Source: Acinetobacter sp. ANC 4204
Lineage (GTDB): Bacteria > Pseudomonadota > Gammaproteobacteria > Pseudomonadales > Moraxellaceae
Direction: 5' to 3'
Assembly (NCBI RefSeq): GCF_002135205.1
Contig: NZ_NEFZ01000006.1
Span: 62,001 to 126,000 of the forward strand
DNA length: 64,000 bases
The position numbers were made by a program, and so were the translations under genes. The notes beneath the pieces were generated by a model. That model was not told where the DNA came from, did no database searches, and was given only the letters and a program-made list of their open reading frames with translations. Each line of letters begins with the position of its first letter. The first letter of the stretch is position 1. This document shows positions 55,419 through 63,805 of this stretch, piece after piece.

Positions 55419-56363
55419 TTAGTTTGATTCAATGACTTTACGCGCTGCTGAATCCTTACACTTGCGCCTCCAACTCACATCATAAACACCTTTGCCAAAT
55501 GTACGCATACCCTTGGTCCTCACCCGTAGATATTGATCTTCTTTTTCAGGGTTCACTAGATACATCGCAGCGTTAATTGCATTATCGACTTGCAATATAT
55601 TATTACGGCAAATCATACCGATACCTAATGAGCCTTGCTGTTCAAATCTCCTTTTATATTCTGGCGTATTGGATAGAAAGAAATAGCCTTTCTCATCTGT
55701 GATCTTTTTCCAACACATGCCAACTTGCATACCTAAGCCATAGTCAGACTGATGTTTATGCCCATCGTAGATTAATAACACATGACAGTGATAACCTTTC
55801 TTTTCCCCTTGCTCAACGGCCCATGCATAACCATGTAGGTTATTAAAGCAAGTATCCTTATTCTGCATTCTGTTGATAAAGGTTTTTAGATATTGATGAA
55901 AGACCTCAATATTCACCTCATGCTGAAATTCCTGCTGAATAGATAAATCAACTCTGACAAACAGCAACTTTGAATAGTGCCAGATCAAATCTTTTAAATA
56001 CTCCTTCAGACTATTCTTATTCTTATGTTCTTGTACCTTTAAAGACTGCAACTCCCACCGCACATTAATACCATCATATTGAGCTTTATCTGTTAGGGTG
56101 AGAAGTTCTCCTTTGGGTACATGATCAATATCATAGGTGTCCGCTAAAAGGTCTAAGTCAGAGACCATTTTCTGGAATAACATCACACTATGACTGTATT
56201 TTAAATTAGGTCGATAGATGGACTTAAATAGAGGTATAAGCTCTTTCAACTTTGGCCTAAAGTGAGCATTATCAAATATATAATATTCACAAACTGAGCG
56301 TATGAACGAATCTATAGCAATCAGTACTTGTGATTCATTGGTCTTACATGGTTCTAAATTCAT
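55419..56363 (-). CDS. YagK/YfjJ (inovirus-type Gp2) replication-like protein
   Basis: A 314-aa protein. The C-terminal domain from about residue 130 matches the YagK/YfjJ-inovirus Gp2 kind: FVRVDLSIQQ (strand), GYAWAVEQGEKKGYHCHVLL with an HCH motif like the HUH metal site of rolling-circle initiators, then YDGHKHQSDYGLGMQVGMCW and AAMYLVNPEKEDQYLR. Such proteins occur on phage satellites and islands and may start replication. The N-terminal part is helical. It lies upstream of nothing on its strand and is preceded by an AT-rich gap with inverted repeats. Confidence 0.78.
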   Translation of the reverse strand: MNLEPCKTNESQVLIAIDSFIRSVCEYYIFDNAHFRPKLKELIPLFKSIYRPNLKYSHSVMLFQKMVSDLDLLADTYDIDHVPKGELLTLTDKAQYDGINVRWELQSLKVQEHKNKNSLKEYLKDLIWHYSKLLFVRVDLSIQQEFQHEVNIEVFHQYLKTFINRMQNKDTCFNNLHGYAWAVEQGEKKGYHCHVLLIYDGHKHQSDYGLGMQVGMCWKKITDEKGYFFLSNTPEYKRRFEQQGSLGIGMICRNNILQVDNAINAAMYLVNPEKEDQYLRVRTKGMRTFGKGVYDVSWRRKCKDSAARKVIESN

Positions 56364-57061
56364 TATTATCTCTTAAGTGATGGTTTAGTTCATATCACTC
56401 GTCTTGAATTCATCTTTTACTGACATATAGATCATATGCTAGATAGCGTTATAGGTTATTTCTTAATGATTATTAATATAATCATTATATTAACAACCCA
56501 CTTAAAAAAACAAAAAAAAGAACACAATATATCTTAGGTTCCGTATAAAAATAAATAATATATTTAAAAAAACAAGCTAAGGTTAATTGAAAATATGCCT
56601 AATTAAAATTTAATTAAACTAAACCCTGCTTAAACCGATATTTCTATAATAATTTTGTTATTTTGGTGAAATATCCAAATATAACAAGCTGAGCTACGTT
56701 TCAGGTGTTGAAGGTTCTGTTTTAAACAATTTCCCATATATTGATTTTAATTTTAGCAAAAAACATCAGTGATGCTAATAATTAGACAATATCTAATCTA
56801 ACATAAGGATTAGAGTTGTGGGTTAGTGTGTTAACTTAACTTATTACCCCAGTCTTTTCTTTTTCTCAAGTAGACACACTATCAAGATACAAGCTAGCCA
56901 GATCAGACCAGAAACAAAAAAAATAACTACATCTTATTGTTTTTATTTTATTTTTAATGTTAAGAAAATACTAATATATCCCTATTATTCTGTAAATAAT
57001 ACTCTAGTTTATTGTTGAAATATTTTAAATATATCACTTATAATACTACAAATAATTCTAC
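56364..57061. other. AT-rich non-coding region with inverted repeats, possible origin
   Basis: About 700 bp with no gene. TAATGATTA/TAATCATTA arms (9 bp, 56464-56487) lie close to the Gp2-like start. A cluster of TCTAATC-related boxes lies at 56781-56814: ATTAGA, then TCTAATC, then GATTAGA in alternating orientation. These are plausible binding sites for the replication protein or for the ribbon-helix-helix-like protein encoded next. Confidence 0.45.
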
Positions 57062-57073
57062 ATGGTGATCTAC

Positions 57074-57940
57074 ATGGCTGTACATAATGGAAGTAATAAC
57101 AGGCTACGATATAAAGATGAATTCGGTTTCACAAATAGAGATATCAATTGGATTTGGAGCACATATCAGCTTTACCTATACAATCCTTTGACTGGAAAAA
57201 ATTCTATACATCAAAAAAGTGAAATTATAAAATATTATATTAACTCGCAACAAAATAAAGATTACGTCTTAAACAAGATACTAATAGACAAGGATAACCA
57301 ATTAGTAAATGAAAATGAATTTAAATGGATATCAGAAACAAATTACAGATTAATAATATCACTTATAAATATAATAATTAAAAAATACAATATAAACCAA
57401 ACAAACATATCAACAACCCAAAACTATGAATATTTTATAAATATTTTTGACTGCATAAACCTAAATAAGGATGAAAAAATATACTTATTAAATGACTTAA
57501 AATCCATTTGGTCGAATACTGAATTAAATGAAAATGATGTAAACTGGTTAACCCCACTGGATCAAGGTCAGATAATCTGGGCTTGGAAATATTTAGAAAA
57601 AAATAATAAACTTGGATATTTTCCAACATCTCCAGTATCGATTATTGAAAGGCATCAATTTATATGTGCTTTTTTAGATTTAATTAGTATCTTCAATGGA
57701 CAGGATTCAAAAGAATTATTCCTATACAAAATGAAAAAAACATGGTCTCAGAAAAAATATAGAGATAATGATAGAATTAAAAAACCTTACCATTTACCTT
57801 TAAGCAAGGATAGCCACAATAAGCTTACACATTTATGTGAAATATTTAATAAATCTCAGTCAGATGTTTTAGAGTTTACTATTAATAAGATATATAATGA
57901 TTACACCAAAGACAATGAAGGAAAAAATAAGTTTAATTAA
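57074..57940 (+). CDS. Hypothetical protein with C-terminal ribbon-helix-helix-like region
   Basis: A protein of about 288 aa (alternative start 57062). It is very AT-rich and Asn/Lys/Ile-rich. The N-terminal part (RDINWIWSTYQLYLYNPLTG) has no family I know. The C-terminal 60 residues read KPYHLPLSKDSHNKLTHLCE, then IFNKSQSDVLEFTINKIYND, which has the strand-helix-helix pattern of MetJ/Arc-like DNA-binding domains. It is probably a DNA-binding regulator or partition-like protein of the element. Convergent with the next gene. Confidence 0.6.
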   Translation: MAVHNGSNNRLRYKDEFGFTNRDINWIWSTYQLYLYNPLTGKNSIHQKSEIIKYYINSQQNKDYVLNKILIDKDNQLVNENEFKWISETNYRLIISLINIIIKKYNINQTNISTTQNYEYFINIFDCINLNKDEKIYLLNDLKSIWSNTELNENDVNWLTPLDQGQIIWAWKYLEKNNKLGYFPTSPVSIIERHQFICAFLDLISIFNGQDSKELFLYKMKKTWSQKKYRDNDRIKKPYHLPLSKDSHNKLTHLCEIFNKSQSDVLEFTINKIYNDYTKDNEGKNKFN

Positions 57941-57960
57941 AATACTTTAGTTTTTCCATA

Positions 57961-58851
57961 TTAATAATCTTCAATTATTTCCCTGAGTATATTTGGTTGC
58001 CTTCTTATTAAGTTCTTAATAATTTCAGGTTGATAATCTGTATTAAATGCTAATTCATTTTTTAATACTAATGAATGATCATCCATTTTCAGGGCTTCAT
58101 TTAACTCGCGACATCGTACTTTTAGTTCAATAATTCGATTACGGTAGGTCTGATGGCGAGTATTAGTTCGGATTACGCCCGGCTCATAGCGGGGTGGATT
58201 CTTTTTATATTCATCAAACTCTAACTGAATAGACTCCAGCTGATTACTTTTTTCTACCAATTGAATTGAAATCCACTCCTTATCAAAAAGCTTTAACTTT
58301 TCCACAAGTTCTGGAAGCGTACTCTCAACAGCTACATTCAAATTTTTCCATTTACCATGCTCTTTAGCTTTATCCAGCATAAAATTAAAAATAAATTCTT
58401 GTTTTTTATAGAGACCTTTTGAATATCTTTTTTCTATGGCTCTTATTCCCCTAATTCTGCTCATCAATTTTTTACTAAATAAAAGATCAACTTTCATTGC
58501 CGCATAATCATGAAGTAAATTCTGATATATGCTTTTTATTTCTTTTTCTGAAATTTCATTAAACTCTTCTTTTAACTTTAACAGCCTCTCTAAAATTCTT
58601 AAAAAACAAAGATTAGAATAGATAACGCTATCTCTCTCAACTGGGTATGCTTGAGTCATAATTTGTATGATTTTTTGTATCTCAGAGTCTGTCAATGGTC
58701 TAACAGGTACAAATACATGTTTAATATCAAGTTCATCAAGTAAAGGGGCATTTACATCAAATTCAGACCCAGACTTTGTACAATAATTAAAGAACCCATG
58801 ACAAACCTCTAAAATAAAGTCTGATAATTCAGAAATCTCAACATAAGCCAT
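57961..58851 (-). CDS. Hypothetical helical protein
   Basis: A 296-aa protein of unknown family. It is mostly helical and charged, with a predicted coiled coil in the later part (EKSNQLESIQLEFDEYKKNP, IRTNTRHQTYRNRIIELKVR). It has no signal or membrane segment. It is convergent with the ribbon-helix-helix-like gene and located near the integrase end. AT-rich composition matches the adjacent island genes. Confidence 0.6.
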   Translation of the reverse strand: MAYVEISELSDFILEVCHGFFNYCTKSGSEFDVNAPLLDELDIKHVFVPVRPLTDSEIQKIIQIMTQAYPVERDSVIYSNLCFLRILERLLKLKEEFNEISEKEIKSIYQNLLHDYAAMKVDLLFSKKLMSRIRGIRAIEKRYSKGLYKKQEFIFNFMLDKAKEHGKWKNLNVAVESTLPELVEKLKLFDKEWISIQLVEKSNQLESIQLEFDEYKKNPPRYEPGVIRTNTRHQTYRNRIIELKVRCRELNEALKMDDHSLVLKNELAFNTDYQPEIIKNLIRRQPNILREIIEDY

Positions 58852-59000
58852 AAAACACCTTTTAAACTTAATATATAACTATCAATAACTTAAATTATAG
58901 AATCAAAAAGTATTTTTTTACTTTACTACAATTATTTATTTCAAACAGCTGAATTCCTATCATAAAGACATACAACTTAGAAAACATATAGGTCCATTTA

Positions 59001-59276
59001 ATGGGAACAAATTTGAAGTTCAAGACAGAAGACTACTTGTTTATGAAATATCGCGGCATGGCTGTTGAACTGATGGATATAGTTGGAGACTATTACCCTC
59101 ACCTTAGTAAAGCTGAAGCATTGAGAAAGGCAAATAATCAGGAATTCCCTTTCTCCGTGTTTAAAATTGATCAAAGTAAACGTGCACCATTTTTGGTACA
59201 CGTTAAAGACTTAGCAGATATTTTAGATAAACAGTATTCGGAAGCTTTAAAAGATTTTGCTACGTTTCATCGATGA
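59001..59276 (+). CDS. PrtN-family pyocin-activator-like protein
   Basis: A 91-aa protein. YLFMKYRGMAVELMDIVGDY, YPHLSKAEALRKANNQEFPF and FKIDQSKRAPFLVHVKDLAD, plus ILDKQYSEA, follow the PrtN pattern (a small DNA-binding activator that in Pseudomonas turns on pyocin genes and in mobile elements often sits by the integrase). It may act as an excisionase or regulator here. Its last 17 bases overlap the convergent integrase 3' end. Confidence 0.82.
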   Translation: MGTNLKFKTEDYLFMKYRGMAVELMDIVGDYYPHLSKAEALRKANNQEFPFSVFKIDQSKRAPFLVHVKDLADILDKQYSEALKDFATFHR

Positions 59277-60408
59277 GGCGTAGCACTTCATCCAACTGCA
59301 TAACATTCCTTCTTGCTTTAACTGACACATAGCGCTGTAAACTACTCCAAGAATCATGCAGGCTTACTTTCTGAATTTCTGGAATAGTAAAACTCTGTTC
59401 AGCTAGTCGAGTACAACCCTCATGCCTCAAGTCGTGAAAGCGTAAATCATCAATATCCAACATTCTGCATGCTTCCCTAAACTCTTTACCTAAGCTTTTA
59501 GGATTCAATGGCAGCAGCAAGTTTTCATCATACCCAAGCATCAACATCCGTTCACGAACTTCTGACTGCTCTAATCTCTTAACCATTTCCTTACAAGGAT
59601 CAAGAACATCAAATGATTTATGATTTCCCTTAGAGCCATTTGGATTCTTTAGATCATGCACTTTCCATGTTGAGTGATGTGAATCGTAATCCCGAAGATA
59701 TAAACGAGTTAATTCAGCTTCTCTTCTGCATGACGAAATAGCAAACCACATAATCAAATGCATTGGATACTTAGAACCGTAACGGTTTAGCTTCCATCGC
59801 TCTGTAAAATACTTCGTCAATGCAATCAACTCATCCCTTGAAGGAAGTCGGTCTCTTTTTTGACTAGAGGATATTTGACGTGTTTTTCTTAACTGAGCTG
59901 TAGCCTTATCAAAACCATTTAAATCGATATCCATTTCCCACATAACAGCAGCATGAGAAAGTACACCACGGATATGTAAAAGCTCATGTTGCTGAGTACT
60001 AGTTGCGATTGGCTCAAGTTTGAGATGAGGGACTCCTCCCTTCCTTAATGCAACATGCTCAGCCAAATGTACTGATTTTATTTTTGTGATAATATTACGC
60101 GCAATTGGTAGCTTCTTAATTAAGAGCAGAGAATAGCGTTTCGTCCTTCCGTACTCGCTCCCGACTTCATCCAAATATTTATCTATGGCATCTGATAAGG
60201 TCAGATCAATCAGCTTTTCTTTGCCAAGCAAAATATCAGGATTTTCTTGAATTTCGACTTCTCGTTTCTTAACCCAGTTTTCGGCTAACTTCTTTGAGTG
60301 AAATGTTTTACTTTCAGAGAAAGTAGGAAAGCCCTTTCGATTAACTCGAATCGCAGCACGATAGTTAACTTTACCATCTGCACCTTTCCTTGCTGTAATT
60401 GACCCCAT
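59260..60408 (-). CDS. int: Tyrosine integrase targeting dusA
   Basis: A 382-aa site-specific recombinase. An N-terminal arm-binding-type domain (VNYRAAIRVNRKGFPTFSES) precedes a core-binding SAM-like domain and the catalytic domain. Catalytic residues fit Arg218 (SSCRREAELTRL), the HxxR pair His325/Arg328 (FHDLRHEGCTRLAE), His351 (SLHDSWSSLQRY) and the nucleophile Tyr360. It is encoded next to dusA, facing away from it, as in the known integrase family that inserts into dusA. It should catalyse recombination between the 20-bp cores. Confidence 0.93.
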   Translation of the reverse strand: MGSITARKGADGKVNYRAAIRVNRKGFPTFSESKTFHSKKLAENWVKKREVEIQENPDILLGKEKLIDLTLSDAIDKYLDEVGSEYGRTKRYSLLLIKKLPIARNIITKIKSVHLAEHVALRKGGVPHLKLEPIATSTQQHELLHIRGVLSHAAVMWEMDIDLNGFDKATAQLRKTRQISSSQKRDRLPSRDELIALTKYFTERWKLNRYGSKYPMHLIMWFAISSCRREAELTRLYLRDYDSHHSTWKVHDLKNPNGSKGNHKSFDVLDPCKEMVKRLEQSEVRERMLMLGYDENLLLPLNPKSLGKEFREACRMLDIDDLRFHDLRHEGCTRLAEQSFTIPEIQKVSLHDSWSSLQRYVSVKARRNVMQLDEVLRLIDET

Positions 60409-60410
60409 AA

Positions 60411-60459
60411 TTTACACCATAACTCGTTTTCTTGATTATGGTGTAAAATTTGGTGTAAA
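60411..60459. repeat. Right arm-type repeats GGTGTAAA x3
   Basis: TTTACACC at 60411-60418 (reverse orientation), GGTGTAAA at 60440-60447 and GGTGTAAA at 60452-60459. The first two form a wider inverted repeat (TTTACACCATAA/TTATGGTGTAAA). The same octamer lies twice inside attL. They overlap the integrase promoter region, so they could also give autoregulation. Confidence 0.65.
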
Positions 60460-60541
60460 TGCAAACCGATTAACCCACCTAAACACCGGTTAAAACAGAT
60501 TCGCGCAGGTTGCGAAATACAGATTAAAGGTATGATTTTTA

Positions 60542-61561
60542 ATGACTATTGTCAAAAACATTGAAAACACTCAATCTCCGCGAATCAGCGTAGCCCCGAT
60601 GATGGATTGGACCACAAAAGACTATCGTTTTTTTGCCCGTTTATTTAATCCAAACGTAATTTTATACACCGAAATGGTCACTACAGGTGCCATTCTATTT
60701 GGTGGTGCAAATCGTCATTTAGACTATAACAATGAAGAGCACCCAATTGTTTTACAACTTGGCGGCTCAAATCCTAAAGACTTAGCTACATGTACCAAAA
60801 TGGCTCAAGACTGGGGCTATGACGAAGTTAACCTCAATGTTGGCTGTCCAAGTGACCGTGTACAAAACAATAAAATTGGTGCATGTCTTATGGCAGAGCC
60901 AGACCTCGTCGCAGAATGTATCGCTGAAATGCGCCATGCTGTGGATATTCCCGTGACCGTGAAACACCGTATCGGCATTGATGACATGCATTCTTATGAA
61001 GAAATGCTACATTTTGTTGATACCGTTGCCAAAACGGGTTGTGATAATTTCATCGTACACGCACGTATTGCCTTGCTTCAGGGACTTTCTCCGAAAGAAA
61101 ACCGTGAAGTGCCCCCCCTACGCTATGAAGATGTCTATCGTTTAAAGCAAGAGCGTCCAAATCTATTGATTGAGATTAATGGCGGGGTCAAAACCTTTGC
61201 AGAAACGCAAGAGCATCTCAAACATGTGGATGGTGTAATGATCGGACGTGAGGCATATCACAATCCCTACTTTCTGGCTGAACTTGGTCAGTTGTGGAAT
61301 TTAGAACTTCCAGACCGCTTTGACATTATCAATCAAATGCTGCCGTATATTGCCCAGCGTATGGCTGAGGGTGCTCCGTTATCAATTATCACTCGTCACA
61401 TTTTAGGTTTATTTCAAAACCTTCCGGGTGCTCGCAAATGGCGTCAGGCCTTAAGTGGTGGTAATGCTAAGACTTTTGCTGATGTGGAAAATGCAATTCT
61501 CAACATTAAAGACGCGATGCAACGCACCGAAGATTATTTAAAAGAACACACTCTAGCTTAG
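60542..61561 (+). CDS. dusA: tRNA-dihydrouridine(20/20a) synthase DusA
   Basis: A 339-aa FMN enzyme that reduces uridine 20/20a in tRNA D-loops. Motifs: RISVAPMMDWTTKDYRFFAR, NLNVGCPSDRVQNNKIGACL (catalytic Cys in NVGCPS), VTVKHRIGIDD and FIVHARIALLQGLSPKENRE. The gene is intact, but its first 51 bases come from the island and differ from the ancestral start left at 18856, giving MTIVKNIENT in place of MNTDKTIETP. Thus expression now depends on an island-borne promoter and ribosome site. Confidence 0.97.
   Translation: MTIVKNIENTQSPRISVAPMMDWTTKDYRFFARLFNPNVILYTEMVTTGAILFGGANRHLDYNNEEHPIVLQLGGSNPKDLATCTKMAQDWGYDEVNLNVGCPSDRVQNNKIGACLMAEPDLVAECIAEMRHAVDIPVTVKHRIGIDDMHSYEEMLHFVDTVAKTGCDNFIVHARIALLQGLSPKENREVPPLRYEDVYRLKQERPNLLIEINGGVKTFAETQEHLKHVDGVMIGREAYHNPYFLAELGQLWNLELPDRFDIINQMLPYIAQRMAEGAPLSIITRHILGLFQNLPGARKWRQALSGGNAKTFADVENAILNIKDAMQRTEDYLKEHTLA
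60593..60612 (+). other. attR core within dusA
   Basis: Exact copy of the 20-bp core at 18907-18926, within codons 18-24 of dusA. Homology to the stub is imperfect upstream of the core and ends downstream of it, so this is the recombination point at the right end of the island. Confidence 0.9.
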
Positions 61562-61585
61562 TAATTTAGAATATTAATCTAAAAG

Positions 61586-61615
61586 AAAAAAGCGAAGCAT
61601 CTGCTTCGCTTTTTT
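61586..61615. terminator. Bidirectional terminator after dusA
   Basis: AAAAAAGCGAAGCA (61586-61599) and TGCTTCGCTTTTTT (61602-61615), a 14-bp perfect stem with A and T runs on the two sides. It can end dusA and the converging DUF695 transcript. Confidence 0.9.
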
Positions 61616-61699
61616 CTTTTATAGTCTGATACAAGGCTTTACTAAAGAACGTTTTCAATATTGGTCACACACACATTTCATTTTAAATTCATTAGGTGA

Positions 61700-62809
61700 T
61701 TAACCCGTAAATTTACTCAGAGCGCGCCAGTATTTATCTTTGAACAGGCTGACTTCTATTTCAAAGTTGTCTTTATATTTTTCAATCACTTGATCAATGA
61801 CTTTAGATGGCTTCCTAAACTCTTTACACACAAAATACATGGTTCTTAAGTGATTACCCGTTTCACGTCCTATATTTAAATAGCCATCCACATCTTTCAA
61901 CTCTTGCAATAATTCGTCTTCAATCAGATTCAGCAACTCATAATCTGTAGAAGCAGGCATACCATTTGAATGATGACCATCATAGGAGATTTCAATCAGC
62001 ATCATCCACGGATGTGAGGCTTTTTGATCCCATGTTAAAAGTGTACGATTTAGAGTTGCCAGCAAAGGTAGGCCTTCATTGGTTTCGCCTTCCAAACTAA
62101 CAAATTCATCGGCATCTGTATTTGAACGGGTAATTTTGTCTAATCTTGAAATTTCACTACTTTTTAAAATTAAAATGTTTTTGAGCAAGTTAATCGGTAG
62201 CAATTCTTTTTCGGCATCTTGTTTAGACTGGACAGAAACATTGTCCAATTTGGTGACCGCATCATACTCGCCCAAATAATTATCGAGAAAAATATACACA
62301 GCCTGTAAAAATGCATCTTTTTCAGCGACATTATATTCATCATGTACCACAACCAGATCAATCTCATCGGGATATTCAGCTTGCTGGTTAAAATAAAAAG
62401 ACAAAGTCTCCTGACTAAACTCATAACCATGCATATTAATCCCAACACGTTCAATATCACTTTCAGGTTTAAGCGCAGTGAACTTCCACCCTGCAATCTC
62501 AGGTGCAGCCACAATCAACTCTTCCACAAAAACAATATTTGGAATGATGCCATCAGGGGTAAGAATTAATTCAGCTGTTTGTGGGGTTAACATGCCCGTC
62601 AGAAAAAAGATACCGCTATGGACTTTTTCCAATTCAGGCGTCAGTCGATCAAAGAAATCTCGCTCGATTTCAGTTTTACTGCCTTGATCCACAATGTGGT
62701 GAAAATGCTGTTGATGCTGCTGAAACCATTGCCAAAATGCAGTATATACATTTTCATTCGCAGGCATTTTTTGCTTTTGAGAACCCCATAATTTTTTTAA
62801 AAAACTCAT
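61700..62809 (-). CDS. DUF695-containing hypothetical protein
   Basis: A 369-aa cytoplasmic protein. The N-terminal half (VYTAFWQWFQQHQQHFHHIV) is the DUF695-associated part; the C-terminal domain has HPWMMLIEISYDGHHSNGMP and STDYELLNLIEDELLQELKD, which resemble DUF695. No catalytic motif is visible. A backbone Acinetobacter gene. Function unknown. Confidence 0.75.
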   Translation of the reverse strand: MSFLKKLWGSQKQKMPANENVYTAFWQWFQQHQQHFHHIVDQGSKTEIERDFFDRLTPELEKVHSGIFFLTGMLTPQTAELILTPDGIIPNIVFVEELIVAAPEIAGWKFTALKPESDIERVGINMHGYEFSQETLSFYFNQQAEYPDEIDLVVVHDEYNVAEKDAFLQAVYIFLDNYLGEYDAVTKLDNVSVQSKQDAEKELLPINLLKNILILKSSEISRLDKITRSNTDADEFVSLEGETNEGLPLLATLNRTLLTWDQKASHPWMMLIEISYDGHHSNGMPASTDYELLNLIEDELLQELKDVDGYLNIGRETGNHLRTMYFVCKEFRKPSKVIDQVIEKYKDNFEIEVSLFKDKYWRALSKFTG

Positions 62810-62908
62810 TTTTCTTTTCTCTTTTTTCTATTGATTTCAATATTTTTTGTGGTCTATGGACTGTATCAATATATCGATTTATACAGTCCAATTAAACCTA
62901 AAACAGTC

Positions 62909-63676
62909 TTATTGTTTCGCTTTCATTCCATCTAATTTTTTCAGCACTTCCGCGACTGCCACCATCGCAAAGCTTGAAGTCACTACCACCGCAGAACCAT
63001 AGCCACCACAGCGTAGGCCTGCACTTGGACACACATCTGCACTGGAAAATGGATTATCAATCGAATAGACACAGCTAATGCCAAACTTTTCTTTTGGTTT
63101 TTTACAAATCCCCATTCCACGCAACTGGGTTCGAAGTTTTGCTAACATTGGATCTTGTTCGGTTTTAGACAGATCAGCCACTCGGATTTTCAATGGGTCG
63201 AGCTTGCCCCCCGCTCCCCCTGAAACAATCAATGGGATCTTATTAAAACGACAGTGCAACATCAGTGCTAATTTAGCTTTGACGTCATCAATACAATCTA
63301 AAATTAAGTCTGGTCGATGTTCTAAAATTTCTTTGACGTTTTCTGGAGTCAAATAGTCATCAATCACATTCACTTTCATTCTTGGATTGATCTGACGGCA
63401 ACGCTCCGCCATGACTTCGATTTTTTCTTGTCCAAGTGTCGAACTCAGCGCAGGCAATTGACGGTTAATATTCGAAGCCGCAATCGAATCCATATCAACC
63501 AGTGTTAATTCGCCGACGCCTGTACGCGCTAAAGCCTCGACTGCCCACGAACCCACACCACCAATCCCGATCACCATCACATGACTTTTTTCATAATATG
63601 AAAAGGCCTCGTCTCCATAAATTTTGGCTACACCAGCAAAACGGCGGTCATATTCATCATGTTGCAGATCAGTCAT
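62909..63676 (-). CDS. tcdA: tRNA threonylcarbamoyladenosine dehydratase
   Basis: A 255-aa E1-like ThiF/MoeB-fold enzyme that ATP-dependently cyclises t6A37 of tRNA to ct6A. Motifs: the adenylate-binding loop VMVIGIGGVGSWAVEALART, the ASNINRQLPAL stretch, and the DCIDDVKAKLALMLHCRFNK region. C-terminal features VCPSAGLRCGGYGSAVVVTS match TcdA/CsdL. Length is typical. Transcribed leftward; no csdE or csdA is adjacent in the window. Confidence 0.95.
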   Translation of the reverse strand: MTDLQHDEYDRRFAGVAKIYGDEAFSYYEKSHVMVIGIGGVGSWAVEALARTGVGELTLVDMDSIAASNINRQLPALSSTLGQEKIEVMAERCRQINPRMKVNVIDDYLTPENVKEILEHRPDLILDCIDDVKAKLALMLHCRFNKIPLIVSGGAGGKLDPLKIRVADLSKTEQDPMLAKLRTQLRGMGICKKPKEKFGISCVYSIDNPFSSADVCPSAGLRCGGYGSAVVVTSSFAMVAVAEVLKKLDGMKAKQ

Positions 63677-63765
63677 GCGTACATCTATATCGGTAAAATC
63701 GTGTTCATTTTACCTGAATACGACCGTGGATTACATGCAGGCTGAGAGATTTCATCACTACAAAC

Positions 63766-63796
63766 AATAAAGCCCTGCTGCTGACAGGGCTTTATT
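63766..63796 (-). terminator. Terminator after acnA
   Basis: AATAAAGCCCTG (63766-63777) and CAGGGCTTTATT (63785-63796), 12-bp perfect arms around CTGCTGA. It starts nine bases after the acnA stop on the minus strand. Confidence 0.85.
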
Positions 63797-63805
63797 CCAT
63801 AGAGA

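Noticed and set aside
60409..60541. tRNA gene as the island attachment site
   Set aside because: No tRNA-like cloverleaf is seen; the target is the protein gene dusA itself.
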